Below are positions 15,301 to 25,300 of a DNA stretch of 64,000 nt, one piece after another. Source of the DNA: Anisakis pegreffii. Its lineage: Eukaryota; Nematoda; Chromadorea; Rhabditida; Anisakidae. The notes under the pieces were generated by a model that was not told the origin of the DNA, did not search any database, and saw only the letters and a list, made by a program, of their open reading frames with translations. Position 1 is the stretch's first letter. Every line of letters begins with the position of its first letter. The stretch covers positions 147,265 to 211,264 of the forward strand of contig JAPYMA010000726.1 of NCBI GenBank assembly GCA_035041965.1, read 5' to 3'. A program made the translations under genes and the position numbers.

Positions 15301-17186
15301 GAACGGCTAAACCGACTGCATTATCCAGTGAGAATGGCTTGAGATCAGAGACAAGCACATCAGACAGCTCGCCAGCATGGCAGACACCATCACCGGACAA
15401 TCGTTCAGCACGTATGATTCCACCAAATAATTTGACTAAACTCAGAAGTGGATACAACTCTCTGCAAGCAGATCTAAGTGAGCGACGTGATTCATCGCTT
15501 AGTGAATCCAGTCGACTGTCCACATTGTCGCACAAAAGTGTCACGTTCTCAGATCGGGTTCAAATAGCTGAAATCGAAGGTCGTGGAGTACGAAGCGATT
15601 CAGAAGATCACGAAGATCGGAGTTGTTTAGCATCAGACGATGAGACTAGTGATGATGAGGATGCTGCTACTGCTGCATTCAGTAGACGACGGGTCTCACC
15701 GAAACGTCAGTTGAGAGCTAAACAACAAATGCGAGGGTTTTTCGAGGGATCCATCAGAGCCCAGCAGCAGCAGCAACAACAACAAATGGATTCAAATGAA
15801 AGTGAGCGCCATGAGCGTAATGCTATGGCAATGCGTCGGATGGATGATTTCATGCAGCGGAACAGCGATAGTAGCGAGAATGATGGTGTGACCGCTGACC
15901 AGGTCTACAGAAACCTCCATCTTACAGCATCCGGTGATGATATGGCACAACAAATGATGGAGCGACATTCGCCATATAGCGAACCGATTTTTGGATCGCC
16001 ATCGTCAGTCCCTAGTTCATCCGCGTCAGACACGTCACCTGTCGATGAACACGTTCTTGAGTCGTATCGTTTCAGGAGCAGGCCATCCGGAAGCATTGCA
16101 TATGATCTGCAGCTGCATCCGAAACATCGTGAATATAGGAATATTGGCGGAGTGTATAACGTCTCACAGGCAAGTGTCTATGAGGAAGACCTGTATGGTC
16201 CAGATCACCTGCAGTATTTGAGTGAGGAAGATTACGAAGCGTTGCAAAATCTGCCATTAAACGTTCGGCGAAGTATTATCGAGGAACAGCGACATCGTTA
16301 TCATTCAGAAAACGAGCAGCAGTTGAATTACCAATTCCCTCCTGCGTATGGGTCAATGACTCGACTTCATGGTGTAGACTCTTCACCATCATCAACGATT
16401 GATTCATTTCCTCTGATGCCACGCTCAGCAAGTGGTTACTTCGAAGAGACAAATGCTGATTCTGAATCTGCCAGAAGACTTCAGCAATCTTTACCTGATC
16501 ATGGAGCGCAATCACCTGCAGAGTCCTATGACAATGCCCAACAACAACTTGAGTCATCTTTCTATGAAAATGTGACATCCAGTAAAAGCGAGTTTTACGA
16601 CGAAAGAGATCGCTCTCCAACACCGCTTGCCTCTTCGTTCAATGTTGCACAAGATGGTATGAAGAGGAGTACGCCATCTGATTCAACACTAGCGCATCAA
16701 CTTCAGAACGCGGTCGATAGTAGCGATGAATCGACTGTGGTCGAAGAACCTCCTTCAGTAAGGCAGTCATCGAAAGATTTCCAACGGAGGCAGATGCTGC
16801 AGACCACATCTAGGACCATTCCAACCGTTCAGGTATCACCGTCAGCGAACAGGACAAAGGAAACCATCGATCAAAGAGGAGGTATTCAAAAAACGCGTGA
16901 TCAATCAGAAGGGTATGCCCAGGCGAATTCGAGCAGGCGACTGAATGGTGAACAACAAGATAGACTGAGCAAGGAGGAGCGTTTGAGGGCTCAATTTCTT
17001 TCGAAATTCGGTGGAACGAAAGCACCCGTTGAAAGGATGGAATCTGATGGTGAGGAGTATCCAACAGACCCAAATCATCGTCGCTTCAGCTACGATAGTA
17101 TGGCATCATCTAATTCGAGAGAATCTGTTGTGAGTGCGGCATCAATTCGTGCAGAAGCAACGTTGAGAAGAAACTTCAATTACTGA
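333..17186 (+). CDS. mec-2: MEC-2-type stomatin with long C-terminal tail (5' partial, spliced)
   Basis: Membrane-associated stomatin/prohibitin-family protein; in nematodes MEC-2 binds DEG/ENaC mechanosensory channels at the inner face of the plasma membrane. Exons: 333-405, 508-590, 920-1020, 1292-1394, 1479-1613, 1963-2081, 2489-2569, 4608-4823, 12776-12867, 14239-17186. All phases agree and give about 1,316 residues in the window. The first exon opens at [20 protein letters not shown], so the N-terminus and membrane hairpin lie upstream. Further hallmarks are [67 protein letters not shown] and the end of the domain at [10 protein letters not shown]. Exon 4608-4823 encodes [17 protein letters not shown], a Cys-rich tail, then a Ser/His/Thr-rich stretch. 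The last exon is very long and disordered. The family is certain. The symbol is inferred from the tail and could instead be a close paralogue. Donor 1021 (GTTTCT) is weak. Confidence 0.85.
1137..1215 (+). repeat. Intronic direct repeat, copy 2 (copy 1 at 1-80)
   Basis: Second copy of the element at 1-80, about 1.14 kb downstream and in the same orientation, inside the intron between exons 920-1020 and 1292-1394. It does not include the exons between the copies, so it is not an exon duplication. Confidence 0.7.
2565..2573 (+). other. In-frame stop just past a 5' splice site (short stomatin isoform)
   Basis: The exon ends AAGGT with donor GTAAGC at 2570. If this intron is retained, the frame reads AAG GTG TAA and stops two codons later. 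A product ending STTKV right after the stomatin domain would then form. The spliced form joins in phase to the Cys-rich tail exon at 4608, which supports real splicing. The unspliced reading resembles the short tails of ordinary stomatins. Confidence 0.4.
2574..4607 (+). other. Intron of the stomatin gene
   Basis: No exon with consistent phase was found. It holds many TGATCA/TGATCAGTGATCA-type short palindromes (for example near 2860-2885 and 3025-3040) and a more GC-rich patch at 3320-3510 that looks like a decayed dispersed repeat. Confidence 0.5.
4824..12775 (+). other. 8-kb intron of the stomatin gene
   Basis: This is the largest intron of the model. Short frames inside it lack paired splice signals, apart from a candidate cassette exon at 8302-8363 and a GC-richer island at 8225-8520. 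I see no independent gene on either strand. Confidence 0.5.
8302..8363 (+). CDS. Candidate cassette exon of the stomatin gene
   Basis: This 62-bp segment is bounded by acceptor CTTCCAG and donor GTGAGT. Entered from exon 4608-4823 (two spare bases) it encodes [20 protein letters not shown] and leaves one base, the phase needed by exon 14239. Exon 12776-12867 has the same length class (3n+2), so the two would be interchangeable. A different entry phase is also open, and the surrounding island could be a non-coding repeat, so this is tentative. Confidence 0.3.
14239..17186 (+). CDS. mec-2: Giant 3' exon encoding a 982-residue disordered tail
   Basis: This single open frame starts at a TGCTTCAG acceptor (14231-14238) and ends with TGA at 17184-17186. 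The internal ATG at 14391 is not the start, because the frame is open back to the acceptor and joins exon 12776-12867 in phase (G|GT). The product is rich in Ser, Gln, Glu and Arg with no predicted fold. It has a poly-Gln run ([10 protein letters not shown], about 15760-15786), a KSVTF motif at 15534-15548 that matches the RVxF docking consensus of protein phosphatase 1, and acidic [13 protein letters not shown] patches near 15640. The end is a Ser/Arg-rich stretch after [11 protein letters not shown]. Neighbouring introns are far more AT-rich, which supports coding. It is most simply the long isoform tail of the stomatin gene; a separate gene with its own promoter is the alternative. Confidence 0.75.
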
Positions 17187-18383
17187 TGGATCGGGAATGC
17201 TTCGAGATCGTTCTTACGATCTCTTCTGTTTATTCTTTTTCTGATATCCATTATAATCCACGAAGCAGTTATCGGCCGAGTGTCTTCTCAAATTCGTTCC
17301 CTCTGGATTCGTACGATTGCTTCATTGACGGTTTCCATGGACCAGTTCGTTCTCTGTATATACAGCGTAATCTATGTCGCATTTTCACTACATTCTCTTC
17401 ACGAATTGTTCTCATTTCCGTTTCACACATTATCAGAAAGGCTGTTCAATCTATCAAAAATTGGGCATTGCATAAAGAATCTGTTGCTGAACTGCAGCAC
17501 AAATATTCCTTCATGTACTCACTCACCTGTTTCTAACTTATTTATTCTTTCATTATGCCAATCAACTCGATGTTACTGTTGTGAATCCGTCATTCTGGCT
17601 GACCAAACTATCAAGATGGTTATATCTGTAGTATTTTCTGTTCATTTTCTGCTGTGTACTTTAACGAATCGAGCGCTTACTCGGTACTTCAACGGACAAA
17701 CCGATGAATTTCTGCAGTAACGACCTGAGGCAAGCTTCAAAATTTAATTTCGTTACAATAACCTTATAGTGTACCATAGCACTTCAGGTCAGCTAGGGAG
17801 AAATTATCGCTTATTGTTGAATGTAAGAAAAAAATCAGTCACATCAATACGTCGTCGATAATTTTAATTAAGTTCCAAATTTGGGCGCATTGTATCAGAT
17901 ATTTCGGACAACTTTGACTGCAACTAGTTTAGAGATATCAAGCAATCATATAAGATGCATGTGCGCAGAACCTAGTTGATCATGATGGTTTTATGGTGCA
18001 CCATTTGTTGATGCTTGAAAGATATGTATGTGTACTATTTGTAAGCTGTTTCAGTGATCGCTTTTCGAGAATAAACTCTTTTGATTGACCATTGTTTGCG
18101 TTCACTTTTTTCACACACAAACACTATGAAGGAATGAATCGTTGATACAGCTTGCATTGCAATACATATACATTCACACTATTTTTGCCAAAAAACAAAG
18201 TATGTGGTTCATAAGGACGGCTTTCGTTCCGCATTTCACACGTTCCGAAGTCATTTTGTTTTGCTTCCACTGCTTTTTGGGACTGATCAAGTGATTGTTG
18301 ATCAAGTGAGCAAAATTATTCTTTCAGTTCAAAGACATTGACACTAAATTGCTCATCAGATTGATTGAGAATTGAAATTTCAG

Positions 18384-18558
18384 CGTATCTCAGCCAATGA
18401 TCGGAGGTAGTCGTGGTATCTTATCAGAGCTATCAGTTCCGGATCTGACTTCAGCTGCACTCACAGGACCGTTGTGGGCTGGTACTGAGAGAATGTCAGC
18501 AAATGAGGATTCACAATCGGCAGCCAGTCTCACATCCAGTGAACATTCCCGTCTATAA
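18384..18558 (+). CDS. mec-2: Alternative 3' terminal exon of the stomatin gene
   Basis: A TTTCAG acceptor at 18378-18383 opens a frame that needs two incoming bases and ends in TAA at 18556-18558. The 57-residue product contains ILSELSVPDLTSAALTGPLW and ends SSEHSRL. The other two frames close quickly. Exon 4608-4823 leaves exactly two bases (AG), so direct splicing 4823 to 18384 is in phase and would make a protein of about 361 residues within the window, lacking the giant tail. No good donor with the matching phase is seen inside the giant exon, so the two ends look mutually exclusive. Confidence 0.6.
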
Positions 18559-20981
18559 GACAATTTCATAGCGAAAGACGAAAATATTTTCCAGATCCCT
18601 CTCGTTCATTTCCGTCGTTCAGTCGTTCATTGGAATAAGTTGCAATCGATTCATGAATAAGATCCTTCGAATTCTTTCCCTTTTCTTTGCATTCCGAATT
18701 GAACTGCTTTCATGTGCGATAAATATTTTCGTTCTTCAGCAATTTGTTCGACCACCTGTTTTTTTTTCATTTAACATCAGAACATTTTGATTCAAAAATG
18801 TATTTTTTGTCTTCTTATATCTGTTGTGTCGCCAAGCAATGATAAAAGAGGTGCAACCAAAGAAGTAGCTAAAAAAAATTTCTCGGCATTTCATTGAGAC
18901 TTTTTCGAAAGAGCGAAAAAATGATCTTTGAATGCCTAGGAGAAGTAACAAGTTATCCCTCACTTCAGCATGAAATTACCGATTATGTGGAGTAATGAAA
19001 TTGAAAATGCCTGCCATAAATTGAACAAGGTAATTACGTTCTAAGCTCAAGCCTCATTGGATTTCAGTGATTAGCTTTTCAGTTGCTTCATTCCAAGAGA
19101 TCAAAAATTCATTAAAATCATTTTCGAAAAAAAAAACGCTGAAACATTATGCACATAATGAGATTTTCAATGTTAATAAGATCGTATAAGAAATAATAGG
19201 CCTTATAAAGTGATCGTAATTTGAAGAGTTTTTAGTTTTTGGTTGTGTTCTATTCGATCATTTCTTCTCATTACATCGAGTTCAAGTTGGTTAAGCGCGA
19301 AAGAATTAGTCTCAGGCAGTTCGAGTTTTTTGGGACAGTGAATTGGTCTACTAAATGCGTTGATGAAATGTATCCCTGGAAAAATTGAAGGTGGCGAAGG
19401 AAATGCAGGCGGAGATTTCTCTAAATGGCTATCTTAGAAACTAGTACGCCCAGAACAATAAAAACAAGATTATCTTATAGCATGCAGCTGAGTTTATATA
19501 CCATAATGATTGTATGAGGTTTCAGTAGGTTTGATAAGTAGGTTTCAGTAGCTAGCTCCTAGCCCAATCATATTTCTAACTGCAGTACAACATACAGATG
19601 GTCTTTTAAAGTGTTTATCAGAAAATGCGGATCAATCAGATGGCAGATCATAGGATATATCACTTAATCAGAGAATATTCCGCCCACAGTAATCTGTTAT
19701 TAGAGCTTGTGAAATCAAAATATTATTTCTTTACTCGTATCGCATTGAATATTACCTACATTTCGTTTGTCTATTGTGTTCCTGAATTGTATTTTCCATT
19801 GAAATCACAGTAATACATGTGTAACGGTACTGATGAAACGGTAATATGATGATGGCAAAATTGATAGAATTACATTAATATTTTTACTGTATTCGTTGAG
19901 TCCGAATGGTACTTTCGCTGTTTGTATCATGTCATTTCGAGTCATTATTATAAATATCATTTGCACATTTTGTGTTTCTATTGGTTGTATTGTTCAGTGA
20001 AGCAGTGCAATGATTAATAAGACTTCTTTTTGCACACTGTCAACGTTTCCGATTCTCCTTGAACATTGCGTGGAACACATGTGAAGGTTTCCTGAATACA
20101 TATGAAGACAATCAGATCCGTTCCCTGATAAACTTGAATGCTCCAACATTACTGCTAAATATACCAGCAATGGGGGACAACCCAGACACATTGAATGCCA
20201 TGGATTTCGTGCACTCTTCTTACTTGCAATTAATTAAGTAATTAATTAGTCCTCAGAGTTTCCAGTGTTCGTCCAAATGTGATTCAATTTCACTGAATTG
20301 AGGTTATTCGCACAGAATTTGCTCATCACCTGAACGGATACTTGTGTTTGATAAGAAAACTAATCAGTTAAGTTCCTGGATGATTAAAAGTGACTGATTC
20401 ATTTACTATAGTTGAAATCGGCATTTGATATTCAGTCTTTCGTCGTAGGATGGTCATTCAATGAATCACAATAAGATTTCAATATCCTTGAAAATTTATG
20501 ACTGAAAATCATTTTATTGTCAATTTCCTAACGACATTTGGTCTAATGAGCGTCCCGCCTAGTGTCCAATAGGATAAATGTCGTCAAGACAACTGTTATC
20601 CGGCCAAATGACTTAGTACCATCTAGAGTCCCTGACGTCTCTCAACTTGGCCACCCGTCATTGAAGGATGATTTTCTCAATCCGTTTAATTAATGATTAT
20701 AAGTAAACCGAAATCCGAGCCCCAATCTTTTCAACGTGTGACGGATACATCTATATTGTGAAGATATGACTGCATTTGAAGAAATTCCTCTTTTTAGATT
20801 ATATCATCTCATTAAATCCCTATCAACCTCCGAAGTAATCGTAAAATACTACAAAATTACCGCTGATTGTGAGATAAGCTTGAAAGACAAAGTTATAAAT
20901 CCAGTTGCTGTGCCCTCTTGTCAAGACAAACACAAGTTGTGAGAGAACTGAGTCAATTGACATCAGACAAAGCCTCACGTT

Positions 20982-21037
20982 CCAGGACTGTGAGAACTTT
21001 GTCCGACGTCAGGCCACTGGGGTTCTCACAGTCTCGG
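20982..21037. repeat. Imperfect inverted repeat
   Basis: Arms 20982-20997 and 21022-21037 (16 bp, two mismatches) share the perfect inner part ACTGTGAGAAC / GTTCTCACAGT around a 24-bp loop. Outside the arms CACGT and ACGTG also face each other. Confidence 0.65.
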
Positions 21038-21480
21038 AATTGACGTGAATCATTCCCTTTCCCATTGTTTCCAAGCGGAAATGAATGAAAGGCTCCTGAT
21101 CGCTGATTCATTTTGACACCCCACGCAAGCAGCTTCAACGATCACAAATCACACCTTGGAGTAAAAAGTGAAGCAATTAATTTCTAATTAGTCCCTTCCC
21201 CAATCAGCTGTTAATAGTGACTTCAACAAATTGCAAGTGATCATGAATCGAGTCATTAATGTCCTATTCCGTTGTCATAAGTCGAATCCATACTGTAACT
21301 GAGGTATCCTTGATGGAGAAGAATGCAGTGGTTTTCTACTCTATCTCTGCCATATACTGACGAAGTACTATGCGTATGAGAACTGCAATTGCAACAGTGT
21401 TCTGATTAGTGAGGAGCAAAAGAAAATGATCTTAACTGTATTTCGCTTGCGATTAATTCATAATCAATTGAAGTTTGTGC

Positions 21481-21535
21481 TCATCTGAAGTCTCTTACTG
21501 ACTGACGAAGTTAGTTAGTAAGAGATTTCAGATGA
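21481..21535. repeat. 18-bp inverted repeat with 19-nt loop
   Basis: Arms 21481-21498 and 21518-21535 are complementary except for one position that would be a G:U pair in RNA. The adjacent 15-mer AAGTTAGTTAGTAAG is directly repeated at 21508-21522 and 21538-21552, overlapping the right arm. Confidence 0.7.
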
Positions 21536-21745
21536 GTAAGTTAGTTAGTAAGTAAGCAACTGACTGACTCTTATTTACTAACTGTTAGACGAATCTTACC
21601 ATTGATAGGGATAAGCATAAAATTGTGGATAGAATCGGATTATCGGATGTGCGTCGAAACGTGTCAAAAATTGTAATGTGCGAATGTAGGTGAATCAGAA
21701 CTGTGAAATCGGAAATTTAAGATGCCTGAAATGATTCGAAGGTAA

Positions 21746-21856
21746 AGTGAGTTCCGACCCGGTGGTCATGTGGGTTTTCGGCAGATCACAATGAAGGTTA
21801 CATGGGATATCTTCATTGTGACCGTCCGGGTTGGTATTTCATTGGTATGACTCACT
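21746..21856. repeat. 111-bp foldback element, MITE-like
   Basis: Outer ends AGTGAG (21746) and CTCACT (21851-21856) are inverted. Inside are the interrupted arms GACCCGG / CCGGGTT, and at the centre a perfect 11-bp stem TCACAATGAAG (21786-21796) / CTTCATTGTGA (21811-21821) with a 14-nt loop. No coding frame is present. Confidence 0.6.
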
Positions 21857-22045
21857 GCTTGGTAGGGAAGTAATTTTTGTCGAACATTTTTAGTCGTGTG
21901 AATTTTCGTCGACACTTTCCCACATACCCTAGTCGGCAGTTTCCAATTTAATTAAATTCGATACCCTTCCGAACTGCGACATTTTTCAAGGCGACCACTA
22001 ACTATTTACAGCCTAGGAAACAAACTGGGTTTGCCAAGATACATA

Positions 22046-22110
22046 TTTTTTGGTTGGGACTCCCAACCAAAAAATGATTTTTGCCCTCCCAACTTGGGAG
22101 GGCAAAAATC
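22046..22110. repeat. Two back-to-back perfect hairpins
   Basis: Hairpin 1 has 13-bp arms TTTTTTGGTTGGG (22046-22058) and its complement (22062-22074) around ACT. Hairpin 2 has 17-bp arms GATTTTTGCCCTCCCAA (22076-22092) and its complement (22094-22110) around a single C. Only one base separates the hairpins. The arms have no mismatches, which suggests recent origin or constraint. Confidence 0.8.
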
Positions 22111-25100
22111 ACGGTAATCAATGTAAAATTTAACATTGTTGGCCGCATCTTCCTCATTTCAAACTCTCACATTGCGTCACTCATGGCAAGCATAGCTAAT
22201 AAAAGATTGCATGCGCAATCAAGCCGAGTGATCAGCTCAGGCACCATGTTATGACGATCATCTTCATACAACGTGAAAAGCAAGCAGTCATGATCACGAA
22301 CATGACGGAATGTCGCATGAATGATACGAAGGTGCAACAATCATGATTGGTCTCTGTCTCATTGACGTTGCTAGGTGGTGTATTTGTTTATATTTGGAGC
22401 CCACTTACGTGATTGCATGCAAGCTTGTTGATGTTATCGTTTAAGAAAGTTCATTTCTTACAATTCTCTTCTCTCCAGATTTCTCTTGAAGCTGTCGTCA
22501 ATATGCGTGTCAAGATTGAATGTTCAATACTCATTGAATGTTCAATGAAAATTTTTAGCATTCTCAACTGCAAGTTAGAATCACCCAAAAGGAAAAGAAA
22601 CGAAGATTCGTTAAGATCGAAAGCATATGAATTTCTTTCGTTCTAAAATGAAAAGCACTTGACAGTTTTGTCAACAAATGGCAACAACAGTTTAATATCA
22701 GCTTTGCAATAGTTTGGTGCTACAAAGTAGACTCAAAATAAAATGCTTTGCTCTGTTGATCAAAAATGTACACTTCAATTCCCGATAAATTTATAAATGC
22801 CAACACGTCATATATTTTCACCGAAATAACGGATACATTGATGACTCAGAACCTTTGTAATTTAAATATCTCACTGCATGAATCCATACTGATGTAAACA
22901 TCCGTTATTCGACGACGGCAAGGATGTTCATAGGTTTTCTCCGAAATTTATAAATGTAGGTTTTTAGATGAGAATGTTTTCAGTTTCTAGAATAGATTGA
23001 GAAGTTTGCAGAAGTGATTATGAGTCATTAGAGTGAAGTGAACTTTACGGGCTGATAATTATTTCTATGATTTGGATAAGCATTGAAGCATTACCTTAAA
23101 TAAGAGTGTTGTCAAATACAGCACAAGTGCGGCTAGCACTTTCTTCAGAAACCGAATGTTATTGCTCAGTGTCAAAGCATAATGCACTAAGTTGCTTTCA
23201 TCGAATGCCTCATTTAATATCTTAAGCATGAAACAGCTAAACATATAATATGAAACTAAGAAATGCTGACGTAAACGTCGTGAAAAGAGCTCATTTCGAC
23301 GACTTCAAACAAATTACTTTCAATCTTCTTAACGACAACATTGTGCTCATGGATTTATCGCGCATTCATTAATTATTTCGATTCAATTGCGTGAATTACG
23401 TCACTAGTGTGAAAAGAACTCTTTGTTTTCAATGGTTCAGTGATGTGAATTTCGCAGCATTGCATTTGATTCGTCGCATTCATAAATTAATTCTAAATCG
23501 GCATAACTCTCTCTGTTGCATCCATCAAATGCATCTTGTCCGTATTCCTACATTCATACGCCCAGTTTCCGAACATATTCTTTTGAGGTTCTCGCTTTCT
23601 TGGTCACATATCTCCATCCATACTCGCATGCATCACCTCTGGCACAATCTTATCATATGATTCGCTTGAGTCACAAGTGGATATCCTGCATTTTTTAATT
23701 GAAACAGCAGCCATATACTACTTCTTCATGGAAACAGCCCATTCAATAGAACGTCTTGACTAGCGTTGCATCAGTTAATGAGAAGTCTCATGCTTATAAT
23801 TCAACGGTCATATATCATTTTCATATTTGCTTGGTTTCATTTTCACATTTTCCATTCCTGCGATTTTGTGTAATGCCTTCCGCTTTAAGATTCAAATGAA
23901 ATTTCATTGAGTGATGACAATTCCGACTTGAAATTGTTTACAGCTAACAATACCTTTTGACAGGATCTCATCCATCTTTCACTTAATAAGTCTGACATTT
24001 GAAAGCACAGTCGAAATGCCAGGGGAGTGCTCGTCAGACAAGATCACGGAAGCCAATTTAATTCGACTTTCTGCTATATTTTTTCGGTTGAACTTCAATA
24101 ATGAGACCAGTTGAACGGATATAAATATTAATCACTGACTGCTTCCAAAACATTTTATCCTGTCATTTGAGATTAATATTTGATGATAGAATTGCAGTTA
24201 GTCTGATGCGATTGTTAGTCTGTCTGTGTACATGCTTGTAGAGCTTGTTGAAGCAAAAATTCTTCTCTTAGTTAGAATTACTAGAATTACTCTTCGAATC
24301 GTTACGTATCGTCTCATGTGATTGTTGCAATGTTGATGATTTGTAACCATTCTGCACCAATCACTGTTACTCATCAATAGTTCTATAAGCAGTATTTGTG
24401 GAATGGATTTGAGTAAAAAGCAATCGATCTCCAAAAAATACTTTCGCTGAAAATTCTATTAGATTGTATCGGACTACTGCATTTTGGAGCTACATTGAAA
24501 GTTCAAATTTTTTGGATTTAACAGATTTATGAGCTTACATTTATAACCGTTTTCCATATATTGCTGCTTGCCATTATGCGCAGTATTAGAATGAAATTCA
24601 ATGAGGTAATCTGGTTTTAAATTGAATATCTGATACAAAGTCTCATTAAATTAATGTTAGTGCTGAAAATGGTGCTGAAAAAAATTGCTGAAAATGGTGC
24701 TGCTGAAAAAAATTAATGTTATTGCTATTCTTATTATTGGTAGTTATAATTTCGCATATCTTTTCGAAGACCAATTGAAGGCAAATTTCGATGTCTAACT
24801 CATTCTGACTTGTGATCATTGCCATTAAATTAAAGATCATTACCCCTTAGAACTCATCGAAAGGACTGGATAATGATGTTTAAATTATCCAAATTAATAG
24901 CATTAACTTGGTGTGAACCTCACATCGAGAATGAAATGTTGACGTTCAATGTTCAATCGTTTCAAGAGGTTTGAGTGAGAAGACTTGTGCTATTCTCCAC
25001 CAGCAGTCAGTTATGTGAGGTGAACATGCATGACGCATTGGCAATCTCATATGTGCTCAAAAATTTAGAAGATATTCCATTTAGATTTGCTCTGATTTCT

Positions 25101-25280
25101 ATTGGATTACAATCGAATTTCATTGATGATAATCACGATTCTATGAAGGATAGCTCGTTAAATAAATATGCTAGTGATTATTCTCGTTCAGATCATTGCT
25201 GGTGTCGTTGTTATTGCTGTCATTATTATCGTTATTACTACTACCAGTATTCTTGTTGCTATTAGTTGACACGATAAATC

Positions 25281-25292
25281 AATCATTTTCAG
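25281..25292 (+). promoter_or_regulatory. Candidate spliced-leader acceptor for the chemoreceptor
   Basis: AATCATTTTCAG ends eight bases before the ATG at 25301. In nematodes an acceptor this close to the start codon without a clear upstream exon usually marks SL trans-splicing. The upstream 25196-25292 frame is a low-complexity TTG/TTA/CTT tract and is not taken as coding. Confidence 0.45.
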
Positions 25293-25300
25293 ATGTCCGA

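Larger units (their letters stand above)
18559..25290. other. Intergenic stretch without supported genes
   Basis: AT-rich sequence between the stomatin and chemoreceptor genes. Short frames exist on both strands but lack splice-site or family support. The notable content is a cluster of foldbacks between about 20.97 and 22.11 kb, listed separately, set in somewhat more GC-rich DNA (20.5-21.1 and 21.7-22.3 kb). That looks like decayed non-autonomous transposon sequence. Confidence 0.5.
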
